A stretch of 37,014 nucleotides of DNA from Desulfovirgula sp. (GTDB taxonomy: Bacteria; Bacillota; Desulfotomaculia; Desulfotomaculales; Desulfovirgulaceae): NCBI GenBank assembly GCA_020725525.1, contig DYEX01000045.1, forward strand, positions 1 through 37,014, in the 5' to 3' direction. This document shows positions 26,456 to 34,521 of this stretch, one piece after another. A model generated the notes under the pieces. It was not told where the DNA came from and searched no databases. It saw nothing but the letters and a program-made list of their open reading frames with translations. The number at the start of each line of letters is the position of its first letter. The first letter of the stretch is position 1. The position numbers were made by a program, and so were the translations under genes.

Positions 26456-27138
26456 TTGTTCACCTCAAATTTATAACCCACACCCCATACGGTGACAATG
26501 TACTGGGGTGATCCCGGAACACGGGACAACTTTTCCCGCAGCCTGGTAATATGGGTATCCACCGTCCGCATTTCACCAAAAAAATCATAACCCCAGACTT
26601 TTTCCAGCAACTGTTCCCGGGTGAATACACGGCCCGGGGATAGGGCCATCACATAAAGCAAGTCGTACTCCTTGGGAGTAAGGTTAACTACCTGCCCGTT
26701 GACTTCTACCTTCCGGGAAGAGGGGTCGATGGTCAACCCGTCATAAACAAGAACCTCAGGACCGTTTTTCTCCCCGCCAGAACGGCGTAGAACCGCTTTC
26801 ACCCGGGCCACCAGTTCCCGGGGGCTAAATGGTTTAACCACATAATCATCGGCCCCCAGTTCCAGCCCCAGCACCCGGTCAATCTCATCCCCCCGGGCGG
26901 TGAGCATAATGATGGGCACCGGGTTATCCCGCTTGCGGATCTCCCGGCATACCGTCCAGCCATCGGTATTGGGCATCATAAGATCAAGAATCACCAGATC
27001 AAAATGCTCCCGGGCAAGATAATCCAAAGCAGCAGCTCCATCGGCGGCCTCCACCACCCTGAAGCCTTCTTTTTCCAGATACATACGCACCAATTCTCTG
27101 ATCTTAACCTCATCGTCGGCTACCAGGATTTTTTTCAT
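26452..27138 (-). CDS. OmpR/PhoB-family response regulator
   Basis: The 228-residue regulator has a receiver domain (1-120) with the acidic pair DDE (8-10), phospho-acceptor Asp52 in ILDLMMPNTDGW, Thr/Ala in MLTARGD and Lys in DDYVVKPFSP. A winged-helix DNA-binding domain (about 130-226) follows, with LTPKEYDLL and VDTHITRLREKL. It precedes and overlaps the kinase gene. The 11-bp direct repeats upstream of the DUF2680 gene (24207-24235) are plausible targets. Its own upstream region carries a palindrome (27201-27222) and a -10 at 27261-27266. The signal is unknown. Confidence 0.96.
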   Translation of the reverse strand: MKKILVADDEVKIRELVRMYLEKEGFRVVEAADGAAALDYLAREHFDLVILDLMMPNTDGWTVCREIRKRDNPVPIIMLTARGDEIDRVLGLELGADDYVVKPFSPRELVARVKAVLRRSGGEKNGPEVLVYDGLTIDPSSRKVEVNGQVVNLTPKEYDLLYVMALSPGRVFTREQLLEKVWGYDFFGEMRTVDTHITRLREKLSRVPGSPQYIVTVWGVGYKFEVNK

Positions 27139-27200
27139 TAATAGTTCCCCCGGAAAAAATGTTTTTGAGCTCAGGTAATTAACTTATGCCGAATTTTGGG

Positions 27201-27222
27201 TAGAACACGGCATAGTGTTCTA
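27201..27222. promoter_or_regulatory. Palindromic operator candidate in the regulator 5' region
   Basis: TAGAACAC and GTGTTCTA are perfect 8-bp arms around GGCATA, 63 nt before the response regulator start and downstream of its probable -10. It could be an operator or an mRNA hairpin. Confidence 0.4.
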
Positions 27223-27260
27223 TGTTTCAGACAGGGGGTTCGTTTTCCCTCTGTGCTTCA

Positions 27261-27266
27261 ATTATA
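27261..27266 (-). promoter_or_regulatory. Possible -10 of the two-component operon promoter
   Basis: The minus strand reads TATAAT here, 17 nt after GATAAA, a poor -35. It is 123 nt before the regulator ATG. A weak -35 would suit an activated or autoregulated promoter. Confidence 0.35.
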
Positions 27267-27545
27267 CCAAATATCGACCATATTTTATCGCTCTAGCAGT
27301 TGATCCACGTTCGATCCACGGCACAATGCTAAGTAAAAAGCGGTTGAAGTTTGCCCCTACCTGAAAACCAGGGCTGAACCATCGGGCGGAGCCGTTCGCC
27401 GCGTGAGGTTGACCACCCGTACAGTTTATTTTGGTCCCGCATCAGGACTATGTAACCAGTACTCGCCTTCTCAAAACGTCCGCTCGATCCACGGCACAGG
27501 ACTGTGGGGTTTTCAGGAGCGGGTTGCTGTAGAACATTTAGGCGT

Positions 27546-27579
27546 AAAATTGGGGCCCACCACATCCGGTGCGGCCCCC
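27546..27579 (-). terminator. Probable terminator of the coiled-coil gene
   Basis: On the minus strand GGGGCC (27578-27573) pairs with GGCCCC (27557-27552), with inner CACC/GGTG pairing, then AATTTT. It lies directly after the stop codon at 27584. Confidence 0.65.
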
Positions 27580-27583
27580 GTCT

Positions 27584-28987
27584 TTAAATGGGCTGCCCTG
27601 TCGGTCCCCCAAACCAGGAACAAAACCGTATGGCCAGCCTGACCAGAGGATTTTTCAAACTACCCTGCAGGCGACGGTATTGCTCCTGGCAGCGCTGTAG
27701 TTCCTTCTGGGTAAAGCGCAGAGAACGTTGCGCCTCCTCCCCCTTTTCCAGGGCCTCCTTCAAGTCATTACTTAAGACGCTGATCTCCTCCCGCAGCTGC
27801 CGCTCTTCCTGCAGAGCCAGCTCCTGCATTCGTTCCAGTTTCTGCCTGAGTTCTACAATTTCCGTCTGCAGTTCGGCCACCCTGGTGGCATGCTGTTCCT
27901 TGAGTTCAGCCAACTTGTTTTTATTTTCCCGGTCCCGCTCCTTATACTGCTGCAATTTGGTAAACATTGTTTCCAGGCTGGCCTGGTTCTTGGCCAGCGC
28001 CTGGCGCAACTGGGCGATTTCCTGTTCGCTGTCCCGGGCCCGCTTCACCCAAAGACGACATTGATGTAAAATGCTATTGGCTTTGGCCTCCAGCCTGGTG
28101 ATGTGCTCCCGGTAACGCAAAATTTCTTTCTTTCGTAAGGAAAGGAGCAAATCCTTTTCCGCCATCTGGGTCACCAGGTATTCATGCTGGGACACTTCCT
28201 CCGCGCGCTGGGCAAGGGCCGCGGCTGCTTCCCGGTAGGCAGCGTTAATCTCCTGCAATTGCTGTTCCAGCGTACTGATCTTTTTGCGCCAGCGTTCCCG
28301 GTCCCGGTGCCAGCGGGCCTTTTGCCCGTTCAAAGCGGCCAGGTAGCGTTTAGTTAAGGCCTCATAAGCCGATTGTACACTGGGGTTGTACGTCCATACC
28401 CCCTCACCCAACAGCTCAAAATAGGGAAACTTCCTGAGCACCCCCTCAATGGCACTCAACGTGGTGGGGCGCCAGGCATTGACCATCTCATAAATCTGCT
28501 GCAGGCTTAAACCCTGGGGATGGGTTTTTAAAGCCTTGATCACCAGATGTTTCAGGGCATACTGGCCGGCTTCCACCTCCCATTCCGTCAACCCCCAGTA
28601 ACCGTTGTCCAGTTGAATAAAGCGCCCATCGGAAATGAGACTGGCTTCCTCGGCAACCAAACGCCTGTTTTTCTTACTTTTACCCCACGACCCTGCACCT
28701 TTAAGCTCCTTTAAACTCATTGGTTTCTGGCGTTTGAGCAACAAGGAATAAAAAGCGTCATTTTCCCGGTTTCCCTCCAGATCCAGATGCCAGGCATTCC
28801 GGTTATCCACAAAAAAGCAGGGATGCTGGCGCAAACAAAGTACAACCTTTTCTTCCACCTGGGAGGAGGTAAAATCACGCATCATTCGCTTATGCACGTA
28901 GGGGGTTAGTTCAGCTACGGTTAAAGAATCAAAGAAAAACAGTGTTTTCTTTAAAACGTCGGTCAGGGAATAGAGTTTTCCTTCCAT
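27584..28987 (-). CDS. Winged-helix/coiled-coil protein of unknown function
   Basis: The 467-residue cytosolic protein has no recognised enzyme motif. The N-terminal 205 residues appear to be three successive small alpha/beta winged-helix-like modules (about 8-68, 78-137, 144-203). Each ends in an aromatic strand: NAWHLD, GYWGLTEW, GVWTYNP. This pattern recalls HARE-HTH/RpoE-delta-type modules. From about 220 to 450 it is a continuous charged coiled coil rich in Glu, Gln, Arg and Leu (for example LEQQLQEINAAYREAAAAL). The C-terminus is short and basic-hydrophobic. ATG at 28987 has AGGTGG about 10 nt upstream. It is monocistronic. The architecture suggests a DNA-binding, self-associating protein, but this is inference. 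Confidence 0.8.
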   Translation of the reverse strand: MEGKLYSLTDVLKKTLFFFDSLTVAELTPYVHKRMMRDFTSSQVEEKVVLCLRQHPCFFVDNRNAWHLDLEGNRENDAFYSLLLKRQKPMSLKELKGAGSWGKSKKNRRLVAEEASLISDGRFIQLDNGYWGLTEWEVEAGQYALKHLVIKALKTHPQGLSLQQIYEMVNAWRPTTLSAIEGVLRKFPYFELLGEGVWTYNPSVQSAYEALTKRYLAALNGQKARWHRDRERWRKKISTLEQQLQEINAAYREAAAALAQRAEEVSQHEYLVTQMAEKDLLLSLRKKEILRYREHITRLEAKANSILHQCRLWVKRARDSEQEIAQLRQALAKNQASLETMFTKLQQYKERDRENKNKLAELKEQHATRVAELQTEIVELRQKLERMQELALQEERQLREEISVLSNDLKEALEKGEEAQRSLRFTQKELQRCQEQYRRLQGSLKNPLVRLAIRFCSWFGGPTGQPI

Positions 28988-29119
28988 GGCAAAAAGACCA
29001 CCTTTCTTCCTAACATCTGAGAAATACTGTATCTATTCCCTGACACATATTGTTTTTCCTGCAAGTATATGCTAATGATTACCACTTTTTTCCTGCATCT
29101 TTCTACAGAAAAATTTCTA
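28988..29119. other. Divergent spacer, coiled-coil gene/acuA
   Basis: This AT-rich spacer should hold the promoter of the minus-strand coiled-coil gene. I see no clear hexamer pair on that strand. The plus-strand promoter and operator-like repeats of acuA follow at 29120-29271. Confidence 0.35.
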
Positions 29120-29149
29120 TTGTCAGCCAGATGACAGGTAGGGTATAAT
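29120..29149 (+). promoter_or_regulatory. Promoter of acuA with an embedded dyad
   Basis: TTGTCA (29120-29125), an 18-nt spacer and TATAAT (29144-29149) make a good sigma-A-type promoter. The dyad TGTCA-N6-TGACA (29121-29136) overlaps the -35 and spacer, where a repressor would block polymerase. Confidence 0.6.
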
Positions 29150-29181
29150 TGGATAAAGTAAACGGTTGAATTAAGGGGTTA

Positions 29182-29271
29182 AATGGTTGGATACAATCCT
29201 GAACGGCCATATACAGGAAGCAGGTAGAGTCTTTGCCGCTGCGTTGAATGGTCAAATATAATCCTGAACGG
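29182..29271 (+). repeat. Pair of 25-nt direct repeats in the acuA leader
   Basis: 29182-29206 and 29247-29271 share AATGGT at the 5' end and ATCCTGAACGG at the 3' end with a divergent 8-nt middle, 65 bp apart. They lie between the promoter and the ATG. They may be regulator sites or a small duplicated remnant. Confidence 0.55.
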
Positions 29272-29313
29272 TTAGAGGGCGATTCCGAGCAAAAAACATC
29301 GGAGGTGAACATC

Positions 29314-29958
29314 ATGAGCACTGCCTGTGCGGAGATAGGAAATATGTTCCAGGTAATTACTCCCCACGGGGCAGCTTTTCTGGAAGGTCCTATCAGAGGT
29401 GATTACCTGGACATGTTAACCTTCGATGCAGGATTAACCAATTTTCGCCAGCCGGAAAAACAAAAATTTGCCCTCAAGGAAATTGCCGAGCTACCCGAAG
29501 GCATGGTTTACATTGCACGCGTAGGGTCCACCGTGGTTGGTTATGTCACTTTCTTACTACCGGATCGTCACAGCCGCTGGAGCAAGCACCCACGGGTGTT
29601 GGAGTTGGGAGCTATTGAAGTCAGCCCGGACTGGCGTGAATACAAGCTGGCACGGAAGTTACTGGAGCTGGCCTTTAGCAATCCGTTAATGGAGGAATAT
29701 ATTGTTATCACCATAGAGTTTTGCTGGCACTGGGATTTGCGTAATACGGGCCTTGATGTATGGCAATATCAAAAAATGCTGACCAAACTATTTGGCTCGG
29801 TGGGAATGCAAAAGGAGCTTACCGATGATCCGGATATTTTAGAACACATAGCCAATGTACTCATGGTTCGTTATGGCAAACGGGTACCCCAGAAAGACGT
29901 CGAGCTATTTAAGCAAATGCTCTTTATGCGGGAAGGGGTGTTCTTTCCGCGGCAGTAA
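29314..29958 (+). CDS. acuA: Acetoin-utilisation-type protein acetyltransferase AcuA
   Basis: The 214-residue GNAT protein closely follows the Bacillus AcuA pattern. It has FLEGPI near the start, then LTNFRQPEKQKFALKEIAEL, PEGMVYIARVGSTVVGYVTF, RVLELGAIEVSPDWR (acetyl-CoA-binding core), EYIVITIEFCWHWDLRNTGL, DVWQYQKMLTKLFG and the C-terminal VRYGKRVPQKDVELFKQMLF. In Bacillus AcuA acetylates and inactivates acetyl-CoA synthetase at its catalytic lysine. ATG at 29314 has GGAGGTGA at about 6 nt; the upstream in-frame ATG at 29248 lies in a repeat. It is monocistronic, without acuB or acuC. A plausible local target is the acyl-CoA synthetase at 4275-5909. Confidence 0.92.
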   Translation: MSTACAEIGNMFQVITPHGAAFLEGPIRGDYLDMLTFDAGLTNFRQPEKQKFALKEIAELPEGMVYIARVGSTVVGYVTFLLPDRHSRWSKHPRVLELGAIEVSPDWREYKLARKLLELAFSNPLMEEYIVITIEFCWHWDLRNTGLDVWQYQKMLTKLFGSVGMQKELTDDPDILEHIANVLMVRYGKRVPQKDVELFKQMLFMREGVFFPRQ

Positions 29959-29981
29959 AAATAAAGGACAAAAGCAGGAGC

Positions 29982-30015
29982 AAAAAACCTCTCCCGCTGG
30001 TGGAAGAGGTTTTTT
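29982..30015. terminator. Bidirectional terminator between acuA and guaB
   Basis: AAAAAACCTCT (29982-29992) and AGAGGTTTTTT (30005-30015) form an 11-bp stem with T-runs in both directions. Confidence 0.93.
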
Positions 30016-30018
30016 CGT

Positions 30019-31515
<1,497 letters not shown>

Positions 31516-31584
31516 CTATTATAGCATAACCCGTCTCTTATGTGGGTGGAAAGTGCTGCGAAATTTTTTAACATAAAATACCAG

Positions 31585-31628
31585 GGTCCTGGGTCAAATG
31601 AAAAAATGTCTGACCCAGGACCTTTTTC
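31585..31628 (+). terminator. Strong terminator-like hairpin
   Basis: GGTCCTGGGTCA (31585-31596) and TGACCCAGGACC (31611-31622) form a perfect 12-bp stem followed by TTTTT. It points along the plus strand, but no plus-strand gene lies just upstream, and guaB starts divergently 108 nt away. It may insulate the spore-protein gene or act as an attenuator. Confidence 0.6.
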
Positions 31629-31716
31629 GCAAAGGGCAGGGTTCCATTTCTCCCTTAAACTAACGGAATGTATCTATATTCCGGTGGGAACAATACTGTT
31701 AAGGAGGTGTTGCCGC

Positions 31717-32040
31717 TTGCCAAATCGCCAAAACAAATTATTGGTACCGGCAGCGGAATCCCGTCTGGATGTATTAAAGTACGAAATAGCCAGCGAATTG
31801 GGATACCCGTTGCATATCGGAGAAAGAGCGGCCACTCCCCAGAACTGGAACCGTATTCTAGATCAAATGAAGTACGAAATTGCTCAGGAACTGGGGCTTA
31901 CTCCCCGGATTAAAAATGGTTACTGGGGAGACTTGAGCTCCCGGGCCTGCGGCGCTGTAGGTGGACGAATCGGTGGCAAACTGGGCGGTAATATGGTCCG
32001 GCAGATGATTCTGCTTGCCGGGCAGAACCTGATCCGGTAG
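31717..32040 (+). CDS. Alpha/beta-type small acid-soluble spore protein with duplicated motif
   Basis: The 107-residue protein binds spore DNA. The SASP core is clear: MKYEIAQELGL (51-61), NGYWGDLSSRACGAVGGRIGG (split around 67-87) and MVRQMI. KYE-IA is the site type cut by the germination protease GPR. Unusually, a second KYEIASELG (21-29) lies upstream of the usual one (52-60), separated by about 22 residues, so the N-terminal motif appears duplicated. Typical members are 60-95 residues. The start is TTG at 31717 with AAGGAGGTG upstream. Expression in the forespore under sigma-G is expected from the family; no confident sigma-G promoter was recognised. Confidence 0.9.
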   Translation: MPNRQNKLLVPAAESRLDVLKYEIASELGYPLHIGERAATPQNWNRILDQMKYEIAQELGLTPRIKNGYWGDLSSRACGAVGGRIGGKLGGNMVRQMILLAGQNLIR

Positions 32041-32046
32041 TTTGCC

Positions 32047-32074
32047 AGGGAGGTGGGGTAAAAACCACCTCCCT
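32047..32074. terminator. Hairpin between convergent genes
   Basis: AGGGAGGTGG (32047-32056) and CCACCTCCCT (32065-32074) form a perfect 10-bp stem, with no T-run on either side. It overlaps the stop codon of the minus-strand HTH gene and probably limits read-through. Confidence 0.5.
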
Positions 32075-32303
32075 AATCCTGTCCCATAATGGAACCAAGT
32101 CCATACCGTTCGAAATGGTCGCGCAAATGGTAAATTAGTTTTTCCGTCACACCAAATTCAGCTGCCATCTCGGCATCGCTTTTTCCATCTTTTAGCCCTT
32201 CAATAAATTCGTCAAAATCTATGCCCACTTCCTCGGTTTTGCTCTTCAGGCTTGGTTCGGTACTCCAGGGAACCCGGGAACGAATATATTCTTCCACGCT
32301 CAT
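32073..32303 (-). CDS. Small helix-turn-helix-like protein
   Basis: The 76-residue acidic protein begins MSVEEYIRSRVPWS and contains a helix-turn-helix-like segment, KSDAEMAAEFGVTEKLIYHL (about 44-63). This resembles the trihelical DNA-binding units of small regulators. No other domain is present. ATG at 32303 has CAGGAG five nt upstream; the longer frame to 32384 has a less bacterial N-terminus and no site. It converges on the spore-protein gene. The target is unknown. Confidence 0.6.
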   Translation of the reverse strand: MSVEEYIRSRVPWSTEPSLKSKTEEVGIDFDEFIEGLKDGKSDAEMAAEFGVTEKLIYHLRDHFERYGLGSIMGQD

Positions 32304-32399
32304 CACTCCTGAGGAATTGTCTTCATTACATATATGTTTCCACGGCAAGAGTTTTATTATTACCGAAAATTTAATATAGTCCACAAATTCTATAAATCA

Positions 32400-32427
32400 T
32401 TGACAGGCCTGTTTATTTGGATATAGT
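32400..32427 (+). promoter_or_regulatory. Promoter of the IS607-like fragment
   Basis: TTGACA (32400-32405), a 16-nt spacer and TATAGT (32422-32427) lie just before ATG 32438, leaving almost no leader, as is usual for IS607-type recombinase genes. Confidence 0.4.
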
Positions 32428-32437
32428 ATACTTAACT

Positions 32438-32599
32438 ATGAAAGCCAAGGAAGTTATGGAACTCTTGCGCATCAGCCGGAGCACCCTCTGGTTTTTGCGC
32501 TTGTGTTCAGAGCCCTGCATGACCTGGTTTTTTCCGTTCTTATCATGGCTGACGTTTTCTTGTAGTAAAGTTTTGCGTGAGCAGGGCTGCAAAAAATAA
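32438..32599 (+). pseudogene. Truncated IS607-like serine recombinase (N-terminal fragment)
   Basis: The first 17 codons read MKAKEVMELLRISRSTL, which matches the MerR-like HTH that opens IS607-family TnpA resolvases. After that the frame continues as unrelated, Cys/Trp/Phe-rich sequence to a stop at 32599. The serine recombinase catalytic domain and tnpB are missing. This is most likely the left end of a decayed or internally deleted IS607 element. It lies just outside the tRNA-Val attachment repeat, on the chromosomal side. Confidence 0.5.
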
Positions 32600-32659
32600 G
32601 ACCTGGTATCAAACCAGGTGTGTTCGCATTGCTATAAAATTGCCGTAAACTTTTGCTTT

Positions 32660-32692
32660 AATCAAGGCCCCCGATCCCCGGAGGCCTTGATT
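32660..32692. terminator. Terminator-like stem downstream of the tRNA-Val fragment
   Basis: AATCAAGGCC (32660-32669) and GGCCTTGATT (32683-32692) form a perfect 10-bp stem, with a T-run on the plus strand. It directly abuts the tRNA CCA end (32697), as expected for the original tRNA terminator region. Confidence 0.7.
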
Positions 32693-32696
32693 TTTC

Positions 32697-32741
32697 TGGT
32701 GGGCACGGCTGGTTTCGAACCAGCGACCTCTTGAATGTGAG
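32697..32741 (-). other. tRNA-Val(CAC) 3'-half fragment: attachment-site repeat
   Basis: The minus strand reads an anticodon loop CTCACAT (anticodon CAC), the 3' anticodon stem TCAAG, variable AGGTC, a perfect T-arm GCTGG-TTCGAAA-CCAGC, acceptor CGTGCCC, discriminator A and encoded CCA. Upstream of the anticodon loop the sequence no longer fits a tRNA (TTGA-type stem partner absent), so the 5' half is missing. Tyrosine recombinases often cross over in the anticodon loop of tRNA genes, so this is the expected att direct repeat. An intact tRNA-Val should lie at the far end of the element, beyond 37014. Confidence 0.8.
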
Positions 32742-32921
32742 ATTAGCGGAGTGAGTTTCAGCTAACGTCAGCTAAAGTCAAAAGCCTTATTTTATGCGGC
32801 TTTGCTGGTTGTGGAAGTTTCAGGTAACACCCATTATTTCAGCACTTTTTCAAGTGGATTGTCGTAAGATTGTCGTACGACAATAGGCCCGCCAACCCAG
32901 GCAGGACAAGGGCTGGCGGGT
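32742..32921. promoter_or_regulatory. Element end: candidate recombinase arm sites and palindrome
   Basis: Just inside the att repeat, TCAGCTAA occurs at 32758 and 32768, and TTTCAGCTAAC (32756-32766) is echoed by TTTCAGGTAAC (32818-32828). GATTGTCGTA is repeated at 32857 and 32868, the second inside a perfect 16-bp palindrome ATTGTCGTACGACAAT (32869-32884). CCCGCCA/TGGCGGG (32888-32920) forms a hairpin at the end of the next gene. These fit integrase/excisionase binding sites, by analogy only. Confidence 0.45.
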
Positions 32922-33827
32922 TTATAAGGCGTACGGAAGCCCCGGCGGAGGATTATGGCCGGGGTGCTTTTGTCCAACCCTTCTTCTTGCTTCAGAATCC
33001 GAAAGGACCTGCCCGCAGGTGGGACAAAACTTTCTTATCTCCCCTTTGCGCTCTCGCTGTTGTCTCTTCCGGTGACGGTCGGCACATTGGTTACTGGCAT
33101 ATTTCCTGCCGGGCAAAGCCGGGCGGCCACATCCACACGTGCACAAATCGAGGCAGGCAACCTTCTCCAGGTACCAGGACAGCATGGCAGCCTGAAACCA
33201 ATCGCCAGCTTGAAAACCCCAGGCATGATGAACAGGCCCTTTCCCGGCGCCCAGGGTGATAATTCTCCACGGGATGCGGCGAAGCCACTCTTCAACGGCA
33301 GTGAGGATGGCCCTGTAAACCTCTTCCTGAAGCATGCCGTCATTTTCGGGTAGCCGGTAATGACCGTCTGAATGGTAGGGCGGGTCGTAAAAAAACAGGT
33401 AGGGCACAAAGCCGTTCCGGGGCAGGGATATGCCCCAGGGGAGAGGACTGCTGATATTCCCGCCCAGCACTTCCCGGACGTATCCCATACTCCCCTTGGT
33501 GGTGTTGTCGAACAGGGAAACCAGGATGGCGAAATAGCCAAGGGCTGCTTCCAGTATCCTGATGGGCATTGTGTTTCCTCTAATCTCTTCTTCCTTCCCG
33601 GGAATTGCGCCATACCGCTTCAGGAAATCGCAAACCAGGCCGTCCCTGCCGTCATGCAGGGCAAAGTGTAGTTGCCGGACCTGCTTCCAGAACCCTTCAG
33701 GAATGGCCTGCACCTGGGGCGGAAATTCCGGCCCCTCACAGATAAAGGTATCTCCTTCCCTGTAAACCTTCTCATAACCTCCAAACATAACCTCTGCAAC
33801 TGCATATAAACTCCTCAACGGTTTCAT
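32922..33827 (-). CDS. Unknown element protein with C-terminal zinc fingers
   Basis: This 301-residue protein is not recognised. The N-terminal 215 residues are mixed alpha/beta without known motifs and include a YLFFYDPPYHSDGH segment. Near residue 230 is a zinc-finger-like CTCGCGRP...YASNQCADRHRKR stretch, reminiscent of CGNR-type zinc fingers. It is followed by a basic region and a second CPTCGQVL half-finger. This suggests nucleic-acid binding. ATG at 33827 has GGGGG seven nt upstream. It is transcribed toward the att site, opposite to the other element genes. Only the C-terminal similarity supports any function. Confidence 0.65.
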   Translation of the reverse strand: MKPLRSLYAVAEVMFGGYEKVYREGDTFICEGPEFPPQVQAIPEGFWKQVRQLHFALHDGRDGLVCDFLKRYGAIPGKEEEIRGNTMPIRILEAALGYFAILVSLFDNTTKGSMGYVREVLGGNISSPLPWGISLPRNGFVPYLFFYDPPYHSDGHYRLPENDGMLQEEVYRAILTAVEEWLRRIPWRIITLGAGKGPVHHAWGFQAGDWFQAAMLSWYLEKVACLDLCTCGCGRPALPGRKYASNQCADRHRKRQQRERKGEIRKFCPTCGQVLSDSEARRRVGQKHPGHNPPPGLPYAL

Positions 33828-34017
33828 AGAAATTCCCCCATTTTTTCAAAAAGGGTATTGACAGGGCTGAATCCCAGTAACGGCGCGGGTTTCGTGGTTT
33901 TTACTCCCGCCCCGTGCCCGGAAGCCCTTGCCGCACAAGGCCCGAGAAATGTCCCCATTCGTCACGGTTATTATATCATGGGAACGAGCAAAACCACAAG
34001 GGATGGGAGGGGTCATC

Positions 34018-34236
34018 GTGGACAAAAAAACTGTTGCGGAAGTTACCAGGCAACTGGGCAAGATAGCCGTCAGCCCAGTGGAGGCTATGGACTTGACGGG
34101 GGTGGGCCGGAATACGATTTACGCTGAGCTAGCTTCCGGGCGGCTACGAGGAAAACGAATCGGCAAAAAGTGGGTCATCCCTGTTTCCGAGTTGGTGCGC
34201 TGGCTGGAAACGGACGAAGCCGGGGTGGACCGTTAG
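34018..34236 (+). CDS. Excisionase-like HTH protein 1
   Basis: The 72-residue protein has a MerR/excisionase-type helix-turn-helix in its second half: SPVEAMDLTGVGRNTIYAEL, SGRLRGKRIGKKWVIP (wing) and ELVRWLE. The GTG at 34018 has GGGAGGGG five nt upstream, so the protein begins MDKKTVAEVTRQLGK. It is the first plus-strand gene of the element, 11 nt before a second HTH gene. Small proteins like this act as excisionases or local regulators. The divergent zinc-finger gene shares its upstream region. Confidence 0.8.
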   Translation: MDKKTVAEVTRQLGKIAVSPVEAMDLTGVGRNTIYAELASGRLRGKRIGKKWVIPVSELVRWLETDEAGVDR

Positions 34237-34247
34237 GGGGCACAACG

Positions 34248-34451
34248 ATGATTACGGCCTGGGATAAACTTCCGCTGACTCTGGGGGTTAAAGAGGTTGC
34301 CGAAATTACCGGCTACGGCCAGGCCCGGATTCGGGAGCTTTGCCGGGCTAAGAGAATTCCATGTATTCGCCTGGGACGGGCTTTTCGTATTCCGCGAGAT
34401 TCCCTGCGGCGCTGGCTGGAAATGGAGGCGGAGAAGGGCATTGAAAAATGA
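34248..34451 (+). CDS. Excisionase-like HTH protein 2
   Basis: The 67-residue protein is a second HTH_17/excisionase-type domain: LTLGVKEVAEITGYGQARIR, then CRAKRIPCIRLGRAFRIPRD and SLRRWLEMEAEKG. ATG at 34248 follows GGGGG about 7 nt upstream. It differs clearly in sequence from its upstream neighbour, so the pair are not a recent duplication. One may serve as excisionase and the other as copy or transcription regulator; the sequence does not say which. Confidence 0.8.
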   Translation: MITAWDKLPLTLGVKEVAEITGYGQARIRELCRAKRIPCIRLGRAFRIPRDSLRRWLEMEAEKGIEK

Positions 34452-34521
34452 AAATCCCGGCGGGCAGGCCGGGCGGACGGAAAGGAGACACGGGACAAGC
34501 TTTACGGAGGCGATGTTCTTT

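Larger units (their letters stand above)
27139..27545. other. Long leader/intergenic region before the two-component operon
   Basis: No gene is supported. Features seen are an 8-bp palindrome TAGAACAC-N6-GTGTTCTA (27201-27222), a minus-strand -10 at 27261-27266, a 15-bp direct repeat TCGATCCACGGCACA (27311-27325 and 27484-27498), and a 10-bp inverted repeat CCTGAAAACC/GGTTTTCAGG (27360-27369 and 27508-27517) enclosing 138 bp. The last two suggest a decayed mobile or structured element. Confidence 0.5.

Noticed and set aside
27380-27427. Segment resembling group II intron domain V (GGAGCCGTTCGCCGCG...)
   Set aside because: The GAGCCG start is present, but the closing strand mismatches, the bulge and tetraloop do not fit, and no reverse transcriptase or intron boundaries are nearby.
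32697-32800. Complete tRNA-Val gene
   Set aside because: Only the 3' half from the anticodon loop is present; no D-arm or 5' acceptor strand follows on the minus strand.
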